DNA of 64,000 nt from Saccharicrinis sp963663905. Lineage in GTDB: Bacteria > Bacteroidota > Bacteroidia > Bacteroidales > Marinilabiliaceae. The notes below the pieces were generated by a model. That model was given only the letters and a program-made list of their open reading frames with translations. It was not told the DNA's origin and searched no databases. This document shows, in pieces, positions 8,050-15,570 of the stretch (position 1 is the first letter of the stretch; each line of letters opens with the position of its first letter). Location: assembly GCA_963663905.2 (NCBI GenBank), contig OY760657.1, positions 4,836,001 to 4,900,000 of the forward strand, in the 5' to 3' direction. Position numbers and translations under genes: made by a program.

Positions 8050-8717
8050 ATGAAATATTCTCTATTCTTTTTATTATTACTCACTTACACTTTATCAACA
8101 ACAAATGCAAAAATTGTTATAAGGCAAAATTGTTATTAATTAATGGAGCAACACAAGATGGTTATGCTTCACTTCCTTCTAACAAATTATTAGACAAATC
8201 CATTACTTTTAATGGTATCCATGGATTCAAATGAAAAACAAATACTAAATAAAGAAATAGATCAAATAATCTACACCACAGAGAATGGCAAATGTTACAC
8301 ATTTATACATAACCGGCCGATACTCATAAATAAATTTATTATTCAACCAAACAATCGAAAAGCCCTATAGAAAACTGGATGTTAACAACTTTTAAAAACC
8401 CATCAATAACGATTTATAATATTGCTCAAGCCTACATAATTACCAAAGACGATGAAATAATATCTAAAACAGTAAATAGAAATGGAATGGGAGCTGATAT
8501 AGATATTTTAGTACAAAGACAAGGAGAAAAGTACCCGGCAATTATTACACAAATTACAACAGGAACAACTGTAATAGCAAAGGAAAGTACTTTTAGAAAA
8601 AAAGCATGTATTTACTTTAGAGATTGTAGTAAGATAGTTGAACTTATAAAAGACAAAGAATTGAAAAGCAATGAAATTGAAAAGCTGGCAACGGAATATG
8701 ACAAATATAAAGACTAA
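8050..8717 (+). pseudogene. Decayed gene for a secreted protein (several frameshifts)
   Basis: An ATG at 8050 opens a convincing signal peptide (MKYSLFFLLLLTYTLSTTNA) but meets a stop at 8137. The reading then continues in another frame with protein-like sequence (LLLINGATQDGYASLPSN) to about 8232. It switches back from 8221 (MDSNEKQILNKEIDQ) to a stop near 8368, and finally enters the 112-residue open stretch 8379-8717, which ends in a charged helical tail. Four fragments in alternating frames suggest one ancestral gene of about 220 codons broken by small indels. The final fragment could still be translated on its own, but it lacks a signal. The family is not recognised. Confidence 0.55.
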
Positions 8718-8929
8718 TATTGTAATGATTAGTTGATAAATTAAGTTGAAAAAGTACTTTTGGTGGCTATGGTTATGATACCGGGCTAAGAATATAATTT
8801 CCCTATTTATCAAAGCCCTATTGCAGCCATAAATTTGTCCTCACTTATTATTACACTTACATCCATTAGATTTGAATCATTTAACATTTATTTAATTTTA
8901 TATAATAATTTTAAAACTTATTATTCAAT

Positions 8930-8953
8930 CTTTCGTATCATTCGAGACGAAAG
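8930..8953 (+). repeat. Inverted repeat upstream of the 8984 gene
   Basis: CTTTCGT (8930-8936) and ACGAAAG (8947-8953) form a 7-bp inverted repeat with a 10-nt spacer. It lies 30 nt before the start of the next gene, in the 266-nt gap after the decayed gene. It could be an operator or a 5' UTR hairpin. The rest of the gap (8718-8929) shows nothing else. Confidence 0.4.
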
Positions 8954-8983
8954 TTTAAAATATAAAACATTAAAAAAAAATTT

Positions 8984-9724
8984 ATGAAAAAAATAACTTG
9001 CGCTATGCTATTATTAGTAATGGCAACAACATTCTCTTTTGCACAAAATGAAGAAAAAATGAAAAATGAAGGAGTTGTTAAAGGAACAATCTATAAAAAT
9101 GGAGGAGAAATAGAAGGTTATATTAAAATAATGGGAAGTACGTATTGGAAAGAAAAGTGGTATGACGCTCCATGGCAATTTCAAGATGTTATAAAATTTA
9201 TTCCTAAAGATGTTTTTGAAAAGAACGAAAAGATAAAAGGGAAATTTTATGAAAAATACGAAGCTAAGGATTGTGATGGATATAAATATGATACTCTAAT
9301 TTATGAATCTGTTAAGTATGCAGACATGTCAGCAGTTGGGATGAATATGCTTGCAAAAAAAATGTTTTTAAAGAAAGTTTGTGACAACAAGATTAGTATT
9401 TTTGAACATTACTCAAAAATACCTGAAGTTGGTGTATATCAAGAAGGTGAATACGAAAAATTAATTGCAGATTGCCAACAAGTAAATATGGTATATCGAA
9501 TAGGAAAGAATGGCAAACTTAAATTAGTAAACAGCTTAAACATTGCGAAAGAATTATCCGACTGTCCAAGAGTTGTAGAAAAAAATGAAAACGGTGAGTA
9601 CAAAGCTATAGAAGCTAAAGATGGAGGAAAAGGGTCTGGATTTAACAGATTAATGAATAATACGATATTCAGAGACCAGGTAAAATTATTAGCAATTGAA
9701 GATTACAATAATAACTGTAAATAA
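8984..9724 (+). CDS. Secreted hypothetical protein (246 aa)
   Basis: A standard signal peptide (MKKITCAMLLLVMATTFSFAQ) is followed by a Lys- and Glu-rich soluble domain. The segment VVKGTIYKNGGEIEGYIKIMG resembles the start of small exported Bacteroidota proteins in which a beta strand pair precedes a variable core. Cysteines occur in DCDGYKY, KVCDNK, DCQQ, DCPR and NNCK, so disulphides are possible. I do not recognise the family. The following barrel gene starts 4 nt after the stop, so the two are probably co-transcribed and may work together at the cell envelope. Confidence 0.75.
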   Translation: MKKITCAMLLLVMATTFSFAQNEEKMKNEGVVKGTIYKNGGEIEGYIKIMGSTYWKEKWYDAPWQFQDVIKFIPKDVFEKNEKIKGKFYEKYEAKDCDGYKYDTLIYESVKYADMSAVGMNMLAKKMFLKKVCDNKISIFEHYSKIPEVGVYQEGEYEKLIADCQQVNMVYRIGKNGKLKLVNSLNIAKELSDCPRVVEKNENGEYKAIEAKDGGKGSGFNRLMNNTIFRDQVKLLAIEDYNNNCK

Positions 9725-9728
9725 TCAA

Positions 9729-10302
9729 GTGCAGAAAGTAATTTTAACTTTAATTACATTCCTTTCTTACATAACTATAACATATTCTCAAAATTTATAT
9801 ATTGAAGGTCAGATCGGTCACAGCAAACCTAAAGGTGAGCTTTTTACATATGACAAAAACGACTTATCTAAGGGTGGACTTTTTATTGATCTTGATGCTT
9901 TATACTTTATCAGGATTAGAAAATAAACTTGGGTTAGGAATTAATTATAATGGTTCCATTTTATTTGGTAATTCAAATTCATATAATGATATTGGAATTT
10001 TTGGTTTGAATTTTTACGGCATTAAAGCAAAATACCATTTTTTAAAAAATAAAATAACTCCCTTCATTTCACTATCTACAGGATTGTCAAACTTATCAAC
10101 TCCTGAAATAACAGATGAAAATGACACTAATATAACAGAGGGAGAATCTGAATTTGCATTTGGCTTACGTCCAGAAATTGGAACCAATCTTGGTAATTTT
10201 ATTATTTCCTCTGGATATATTTTACCTATGAAATACAGGAAATTCGGTCAGAAAGCTGGAGTATTTCAATTATCTATAGGATTTCGTCATAAGACTTTAT
10301 AA
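9729..10302 (+). pseudogene. Outer-membrane beta-barrel protein gene with a frameshift
   Basis: A GTG at 9729, 4 nt after the previous stop, starts a good signal peptide (QKVILTLITFLSYITITYSQ) followed by barrel-like sequence (NLYIEGQIGHSKPKGELF). That frame ends at about 9926. The other frame (open 9802-10302) carries the continuation from GLENKLGLGINYNGSILFG to the typical C-terminal barrel strand GVFQLSIGFRHKTL. Alternating hydrophobic strands and glycines in both parts fit one small porin-like or OmpA-like barrel of about 190 residues. The junction lies near 9905-9920. It is either a recent +1/-1 indel, a sequencing error, or less likely a programmed frameshift. The ATG at 9696 lies inside the upstream gene and is less likely. 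Confidence 0.7.
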
Positions 10303-10324
10303 CTTACTAAAAAACACATTAAGC

Positions 10325-10352
10325 CCCGCATTCTAAAAATGCGGGTTTTTTT
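10325..10352 (+). terminator. Intrinsic terminator
   Basis: CCCGCAT (10325-10331) and ATGCGGG (10339-10345) form a 7-bp stem followed by seven T residues. It ends the 8984/9729 transcript and overlaps the last codon of the convergent methyltransferase gene. Confidence 0.88.
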
Positions 10353-10953
10353 ATGCATTTACTTTTACTGCCTCAAATTCTATTATTGAACCTTCTCCTT
10401 TGTGACCGGGACCTTCATCCAATTCTTTAATTTTCCTGACACACTTTATTACCTCAAGACTTTTAAAGTCTTCTTTCAAGATTTCTTCTGAGTAAAGCAT
10501 ACCAATATCCTTAGGACCGCCACTATTATACTCCAATTGCTCTTTTGAAAATCCTACTACCAATAGCTTACCATTGGGTTTTAGCAATGAAATTAGATGA
10601 TTATGTATTTTTATTCGTAACAATTCAGGCAAATGGAAAAACACCAAAGCAATAGCATCAAACGATTCTGATTTGTAATCAAATGTTAATATATCTCCAA
10701 CTGAATAATCTATGCTTACATTACCTTTCGAGGCTAATTTTAAAGCTTTATCCTTTCCAACTTCACTCTGATCAATAGCTTTTGCATCCCATCCTTTTTG
10801 TGCAGCATAAACAACATTCCGTCCTTCACCCTCACCAGGCAATAAAATAACTCCAGGATTATTTCTATCAATAAAGTCTTTTAATATGTTATTAGGCTCT
10901 ACTCCATACACATAACTATCAGATGAAAACCTATCATTCCAAAACTCTTTCAT
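10351..10953 (-). CDS. Class I SAM-dependent methyltransferase
   Basis: The 200-residue protein is a single Rossmann-type methyltransferase domain. Motif I reads GVILLPGEGEGRNVVYAA, a conserved acidic residue follows in AIDQSEVG, and a motif IV-like segment is SFDAIALVFFHL. The sequence is close to the TehB/methyltransferase type 11 group found in many Bacteroidota. The substrate is unknown; tellurite or thiol methylation is known for some relatives but is not shown here. It is cytosolic and monocistronic. Confidence 0.88.
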   Translation of the reverse strand: MKEFWNDRFSSDSYVYGVEPNNILKDFIDRNNPGVILLPGEGEGRNVVYAAQKGWDAKAIDQSEVGKDKALKLASKGNVSIDYSVGDILTFDYKSESFDAIALVFFHLPELLRIKIHNHLISLLKPNGKLLVVGFSKEQLEYNSGGPKDIGMLYSEEILKEDFKSLEVIKCVRKIKELDEGPGHKGEGSIIEFEAVKVNA

Positions 10954-11025
10954 ACTTAAAAATTACAATAAACTCAATTACTAACAGAAAATAAGAACTA
11001 ATGTTAAAAAGGGGTATAAATGAAA

Positions 11026-11057
11026 AAAGACTTGCGGGCAACAAGTCTTTCTTTTTC
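11026..11057 (+). terminator. Terminator-like hairpin without an obvious gene in front
   Basis: AAAGACTTG (11026-11034) pairs with CAAGTCTTT (11042-11050) around a 7-nt loop, and a pyrimidine tract CTTTTTCTTTT follows on the plus strand. No plus-strand gene precedes it; the methyltransferase lies on the other strand. It may end a short unannotated RNA starting in 10954-11020, or block antisense reading. The rest of the gap up to 11345 is AT-rich, with no further feature I can support. Confidence 0.55.
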
Positions 11058-11345
11058 TTTTGGATTTTTTTTTATCTGATTTAAGGGAAAAGGGTTTATT
11101 TCCGACTGCTAATATAGTATATTTTTATATTTTTTAACATGTTTTTAATATAATTTTTCATTTTCATGAAAAAAAATTTCACGCAGAATGAATCAATGGC
11201 CTCAAATACTATAAGAATCCCAGGATTTCTATTTTAGTATAATTAAAATTTAATGCATTGAATTAAACCTTTTGCTATTTTTACTATCAAAGAAAATAGA
11301 ACATCTCACCATTGAGGCTGTAGTTATTTTTAAAGTATATAAGTA

Positions 11346-11720
11346 ATGAAAACATTTTATTTAGTTATAACATTGCTGATTTGTAGTTTGGGGAGTATTA
11401 TTGGACAGGAAAATAATACTCAAACTCAGGAAGACAACAAACCAAAGTTAGAAATTAAGGCAAGTAGTCGCGCTCAAATGTCGGTTATCAGAGACAATTA
11501 CCATCGAAGAAGAGATATGCGCTTTCTTCAGATGAATAGAAAATTAAGGATGAACAGACAGAAGATGCTGGCATATTATAATGGACAGATTAAAAAATCA
11601 CAGAATAATAAGAACAGTGAATTAAAGAAGCAAAATGCAGCTATTCAAAGAAAGAGACAAGCCATACAGAAAAAGAGGTTGGAGCGTCAAAAACAACAAT
11701 TAAGAAATAGATTAAGATAA
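11346..11720 (+). CDS. Small basic secreted protein (124 aa)
   Basis: A signal peptide (MKTFYLVITLLICSLGSIIG) precedes a mature part of about 100 residues that is extremely rich in Arg, Lys, Gln and Asn. A long helix with RRRDMRFLQMNRKLRMNRQ and KRQAIQKKRLERQKQQ is likely to form a coiled coil or to bind acidic polymers. No family is recognised. The TPR gene begins 18 nt downstream, so both are probably one operon and may meet in the periplasm. Confidence 0.72.
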   Translation: MKTFYLVITLLICSLGSIIGQENNTQTQEDNKPKLEIKASSRAQMSVIRDNYHRRRDMRFLQMNRKLRMNRQKMLAYYNGQIKKSQNNKNSELKKQNAAIQRKRQAIQKKRLERQKQQLRNRLR

Positions 11721-11737
11721 AGTCCAAAGTAAATATT

Positions 11738-12454
11738 ATGCAAAAATTAAGATTATACATACTTATTCTTGGGCTTGGTTTCACAATGACAACTATTGCT
11801 CAAACAAACATTAACCAGCTTGTAAAACAAGGAAATAAGTACGTTGACAACGGAGAATACCAAAAAGCAATCAATAAGTTCACAGAAGCTATTTCAATAG
11901 AGAACAACAACCCTGATCTTTATTTTTATTTAGGAAATAGTTACTTCGACCTGGGCGATTACTCAAAAGCTATCAATAACTATCAACTATGCATTAAAAA
12001 TGATGCATTGTATAAGGATGCCTATTATAATATGGCAAATGCTCATTTTGAAATAAAAGAGTACAATAAAGCCATTGCTATTTTTGATCAGTTAATAGAA
12101 CAGGATCCATCGTATTACGACGCATACTTAGATAAAGGTAATGCTCTTTACGAATTAGGATTATACAAAAAAGCCATACAATCGTTTAATAAAGGAATAG
12201 AAATAAACCCTGATTATGAATTTGCATATTATGACAGGGCAAATGCATGGTTTCAACTGGGAAATTACGAAGACGCCATATTAGATTACTCTGAAGCCAT
12301 TATGCTTAACGATAAAATTGCAGATTTTTACTTTAATAGAGGCATTTCACATTTTAATATAAAAAACACCGATGCTGGTTGTGAAGATTTATCCAAAGCA
12401 GCTGAATTGGGAGATGAAAATGTAGATATGTATTTAACGGAATTTTGTAATTAA
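11738..12454 (+). CDS. Periplasmic TPR protein
   Basis: After a signal peptide (cleaved near TTIAQT) the 238-residue protein is almost entirely tetratricopeptide repeats. About five 34-residue units are visible, e.g. NGEYQKAINKFTEAI, LGDYSKAINNY, IKEYNKAIAIFDQLI, LGLYKKAIQSFNKGI and LGNYEDAILDYSEAI. The C-terminus (AGCEDLSKAAELGDE) is typical of short Bacteroidota TPR proteins. It is expected to be a protein-protein scaffold. The adjacent basic secreted protein is the obvious candidate partner, but this is inference. Confidence 0.88.
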   Translation: MQKLRLYILILGLGFTMTTIAQTNINQLVKQGNKYVDNGEYQKAINKFTEAISIENNNPDLYFYLGNSYFDLGDYSKAINNYQLCIKNDALYKDAYYNMANAHFEIKEYNKAIAIFDQLIEQDPSYYDAYLDKGNALYELGLYKKAIQSFNKGIEINPDYEFAYYDRANAWFQLGNYEDAILDYSEAIMLNDKIADFYFNRGISHFNIKNTDAGCEDLSKAAELGDENVDMYLTEFCN

Positions 12455-12633
12455 GAATAGGAGACTATTAGATTTAAGACAAGAGATCAGAGACATATAA
12501 CTTTTTAACTCAAAATCATTGGCTTCAATTCAATTCCTTTTACTCTTTGGTCATTGCTTTACGCTTTATACTAAACTCAAAAGAAATAAAAGCGATTCGC
12601 AATAGTATTCACAACACCATTGAATAAAAAGAA

Positions 12634-13614
12634 TTACCAACTTAAAAAGTAAGTCAATCCTACATTAGTATATGCGGTCCATTCTTCTTCAACGTAAGAA
12701 GGTTGGTTCATTGGCTTATATACAGATAGTCCAAGATTAAGCATAAAGCTTCCCCATTGATAATAAACAGGTAAAGTAAAACCAAGGCTACTAATATTAA
12801 AAGAACTCTGTTTCTCAAACAAATCAGATATTACTATATCTGAATCCAGTTTATTAATCTTCCTTAAATAATATGGTCTTCTACCTACAATTCGGCTTAT
12901 AATACGATCCTGAACAGTTTGAGGATCTTCTATTATGGATAATAACTCCCCTATTGTTTTATCAGGATTATTTTGTGAATATTCATAAAGAAAATAATAG
13001 TTCTTATATGCATCCTCATTATAATAATCTATACTACTTGCAAACATCACAAAAGAAGGTTGAATTGATAATGAATTACCTTGCTTAAAAACATTATCAA
13101 TATTTATATCAACACCTGTTTGAAAAGAGCAGTACAAGTCCTGAGCTTCTCCAAGGTAAACACCAATATCAAAATTTGAATTCCACCATTTAACCTGACT
13201 ATAAGTACTTAAATTAAACAGATCACTATAGTTTGATCGTAAAGCATGAGAGTTTTCACTAAACTCATAATGGCTGTAATTAGCCGAAGTACTAAGCCAA
13301 TCAGTAATATCTAAATCGTATCCTAAAGACAAACCATATTCCTGGGTTGATTGCGTATTACTCTCATCAGAATTTTCAATATTTGAAAAATATAATGACA
13401 AATTAATTCCAGTTTTATGATAATAACTTACAAACGCAGAACTAACAGGTTGAGTACTGTAAATACTGGTTGTTCCGTTTAAACTATTATCTGTGCTATA
13501 ATCGATTCCGGCTGCAAGTGAAGAGAACTTAGCATCGAGCGACTCCATATCAATCTGAGAAAAGACTTTACCAACAGAAAAACAAGCAAACAGAATTATC
13601 ACAAACTTCTTCAT
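12634..13614 (-). CDS. Outer-membrane beta-barrel protein
   Basis: The 326-residue protein has a signal peptide (MKKFVIILFACFSVGKVFSQ). The mature sequence has alternating aromatic/hydrophobic strands such as GINLSLYFSN, EYGLSLGYDLDITDW, NFDIGVYLG and FMLNLGLSVYKP, and ends in GLTYFLSW with a C-terminal aromatic residue, as expected for a barrel inserted by BAM. One charged loop (~195-250) is likely periplasmic or extracellular. I cannot assign a substrate. It lies 45 nt after spmAB on the same strand and may be co-transcribed. Confidence 0.75.
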   Translation of the reverse strand: MKKFVIILFACFSVGKVFSQIDMESLDAKFSSLAAGIDYSTDNSLNGTTSIYSTQPVSSAFVSYYHKTGINLSLYFSNIENSDESNTQSTQEYGLSLGYDLDITDWLSTSANYSHYEFSENSHALRSNYSDLFNLSTYSQVKWWNSNFDIGVYLGEAQDLYCSFQTGVDINIDNVFKQGNSLSIQPSFVMFASSIDYYNEDAYKNYYFLYEYSQNNPDKTIGELLSIIEDPQTVQDRIISRIVGRRPYYLRKINKLDSDIVISDLFEKQSSFNISSLGFTLPVYYQWGSFMLNLGLSVYKPMNQPSYVEEEWTAYTNVGLTYFLSW

Positions 13615-13658
13615 AATCTCAAATTCACAATTAAACGAATATTAAGAATAGAAATTCT

Positions 13659-14897
13659 TTAACCAAAGAACATGTATCCTATAGTAATTGAAGCTATTAT
13701 ACCAGCCAAATCTGCAATTAATCCGCAACCTATTGCATGACGTGTTTTTTTAATTCCTACAGAACCAAAATAAACAGCAATGATATAAAAAGTGGTATCA
13801 GTAGCACCCTGAACTGTAGATGCTATTTTTGCGGCAAAGGAGTCAACACCAAAATTAGGATTATTAAATAATTCGAGCATTAATGTTCTTGCACCACTAC
13901 CACTCAACGGTTTCATAAATGCAGTAGGAAGCGCATCAACAAATCTAGCATCGATACCCATTAAGAGACATACTTCTTTAACTCCATCTGTTATAAAATC
14001 TAAAGTACCTGAAACTCTAAATAATCCAACACCAACCAACATAGCTACGAGATATGGTATAATCTTTAAGGCAATTTGAAATCCCTCTTTTGCTCCCTCA
14101 ATAAATGCATCATATATATTAACCTTCTTTCTTAGCGCAGCAAAGAAAAACACCATAATGATAGAAAAGAGAATCACATTTGAACCAACTAATGAAATAC
14201 TTTTAATCTGGTCTTTAGGTAATGTTGAAAGCCAATAAATAAGCCCAACTACAAATGCAGTTAATCCTCCTAAGTAAGATAAGATTACTTTATCCCAAAG
14301 CTTAATCTTCTGAACAAAGGCTACAGATAAAATACCGGCCAAGGTAGAAAAGAAAGTAGCCAGTAATATGGGAATAAAAATATCCGCAGGATTAGCTGCT
14401 CCAAACTGAGCCCGATATACCATAATACTAACCGGAATAATTGTAAGTCCGGAGGTATTTAAAACCAAAAACATAATTTGAGCATTACTGGCAGTATCCT
14501 CAGATTTATTTTGTTCCTGAAGTTGTCCCATAGCTTTTAATCCCATGGGTGTGGCAGCATTATCCAAACCAAGCATATTGGCAGATAAATTCATCATGAT
14601 TGTGCCGAATACAGGATGATTTTTTGGCACTTCAGGAAACAAACGATTAAACAACGGTCCTATCAATCTGGAAAGCATTCGCACAACTCCTCCCTGTTCT
14701 CCTATCTTCATAAAGCCTAACCACAATGAAAGAACTCCTGTAAGACCCAGGGATATCTCAAAACCAGTTTTTGCATTGCTAAAAGTTGATTGCATCAAAT
14801 TTGGAAATATTTCCATGTCCCCAAAAAAAATTAAGCGAACCAGTGCAACAACAAATGATATAATAAAGAAGGCTATCCAGATATAATTAAGAACCAT
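13659..14897 (-). CDS. Fused SpmA/SpmB-like membrane protein (nucleoside recognition domain)
   Basis: This 412-residue polytopic membrane protein has about ten hydrophobic segments. The N-terminal half resembles SpmA (MNLSANMLGLDNAATPMGLKAM is a hallmark block) and the C-terminal half SpmB (GSGARTLMLELF and QGATDTTFYIIAVYFGSVGIKKTRHA). In Bacillus the two are separate spore maturation proteins; the fusion is common in non-sporulating Bacteroidota, where the role is not known, although a transport function is suspected. No spore genes are near, so a sporulation role is unlikely here. Confidence 0.87.
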   Translation of the reverse strand: MVLNYIWIAFFIISFVVALVRLIFFGDMEIFPNLMQSTFSNAKTGFEISLGLTGVLSLWLGFMKIGEQGGVVRMLSRLIGPLFNRLFPEVPKNHPVFGTIMMNLSANMLGLDNAATPMGLKAMGQLQEQNKSEDTASNAQIMFLVLNTSGLTIIPVSIMVYRAQFGAANPADIFIPILLATFFSTLAGILSVAFVQKIKLWDKVILSYLGGLTAFVVGLIYWLSTLPKDQIKSISLVGSNVILFSIIMVFFFAALRKKVNIYDAFIEGAKEGFQIALKIIPYLVAMLVGVGLFRVSGTLDFITDGVKEVCLLMGIDARFVDALPTAFMKPLSGSGARTLMLELFNNPNFGVDSFAAKIASTVQGATDTTFYIIAVYFGSVGIKKTRHAIGCGLIADLAGIIASITIGYMFFG

Positions 14898-14966
14898 AAA
14901 ATTAGAGATCGTTAGATTTTAGAAAATAGAATTTAGACAGACTCGCAATACACTTAATATCAACAT

Positions 14967-15027
14967 TTATTTGTTTTCTCAAACACTAATTATAAACTAA
15001 ACAAGATGCATTTGAGAAAACAAATAA
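14967..15027. repeat. Perfect 17-bp inverted repeat
   Basis: TTATTTGTTTTCTCAAA (14967-14983) is repeated in inverted form at 15011-15027 with a 27-nt spacer. The arms are perfect. It lies between spmAB and the NimA-like gene. There is no adjacent U-tract, so an ordinary terminator is unlikely, although a 17-bp RNA hairpin could stop or protect the transcript. A protein-binding site or a tiny mobile-element remnant are alternatives. Confidence 0.6.
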
Positions 15028-15054
15028 GCAAGCACTAAGTATAATAACTGTCTA

Positions 15055-15558
15055 TTAAAAGGTTCTTTTTACACTATCGTCTCCTTTATACTTCTCATGA
15101 GGAGCACCAAATTCTTTACAACTAATATCATCAACCGGAACTTCCCATATCTTAACGTTTCTGATAGCTGGTTCAGAGTAAGTAAACTTTTTATCAGAAT
15201 ACTGTTCCATAATGATATTTAAAGCTTCCTCTTTCTTAGCCATATCTTCCTGAAAAATCACTTTTCCCCAGGCTACCACACTTTTTGATTTCATGCGATA
15301 ACTACAAGCTACCTCAGGATGCTGAAAAGCAAGCTCATGATCTGTACTAAAAGTAACACAGATATTGTTATTTTTATTTAAAATATCAATAATTCTACCT
15401 TCCGGAGCTGAATGTAAATAAATTACATTGTCTTTAAATCCGAAATTCATTGGTAATACATAAGGTAAATCACCATCCACAACACCTACAAAACATACAT
15501 CACATTTCCTTATTATCTTCTCAATACGTTCATTGTTTAAATGCTCTACTGTTTTCAT
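15055..15558 (-). CDS. Pyridoxamine 5'-phosphate oxidase-like flavoprotein (NimA family)
   Basis: The 167-residue protein has the split beta-barrel pattern of small flavin-binding proteins: CDVCFVGVVDGDLPYVLPMNFGF, then VIYLHSAPEGRIIDIL with a flavin phosphate-binding Arg, then a Trp-containing KSVVAWGKV strand. It matches the NimA/YkzC-like group, some of which reduce 5-nitroimidazoles. Whether this one reduces nitro groups cannot be told. It starts 12 nt after dnaG and is probably in the same transcript. Confidence 0.85.
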   Translation of the reverse strand: MKTVEHLNNERIEKIIRKCDVCFVGVVDGDLPYVLPMNFGFKDNVIYLHSAPEGRIIDILNKNNNICVTFSTDHELAFQHPEVACSYRMKSKSVVAWGKVIFQEDMAKKEEALNIIMEQYSDKKFTYSEPAIRNVKIWEVPVDDISCKEFGAPHEKYKGDDSVKRTF

Positions 15559-15570
15559 ATTTATTTATTA

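Noticed and set aside
8508..8813. Minus-strand ORF opposite the decayed gene
   Set aside because: Its translation is a low-complexity Phe/Tyr/Ile-rich string typical of reading AT-rich DNA backwards; the plus-strand fragments have better protein character.
9696..9728. ATG at 9696 as start of the barrel gene
   Set aside because: It lies inside the preceding coding region; the GTG at 9729 directly precedes the signal peptide and follows the upstream stop by 4 nt.
13659..14897. Evidence for sporulation
   Set aside because: SpmA/SpmB-type proteins are common in non-sporulating Bacteroidota, and no other spore gene is present.
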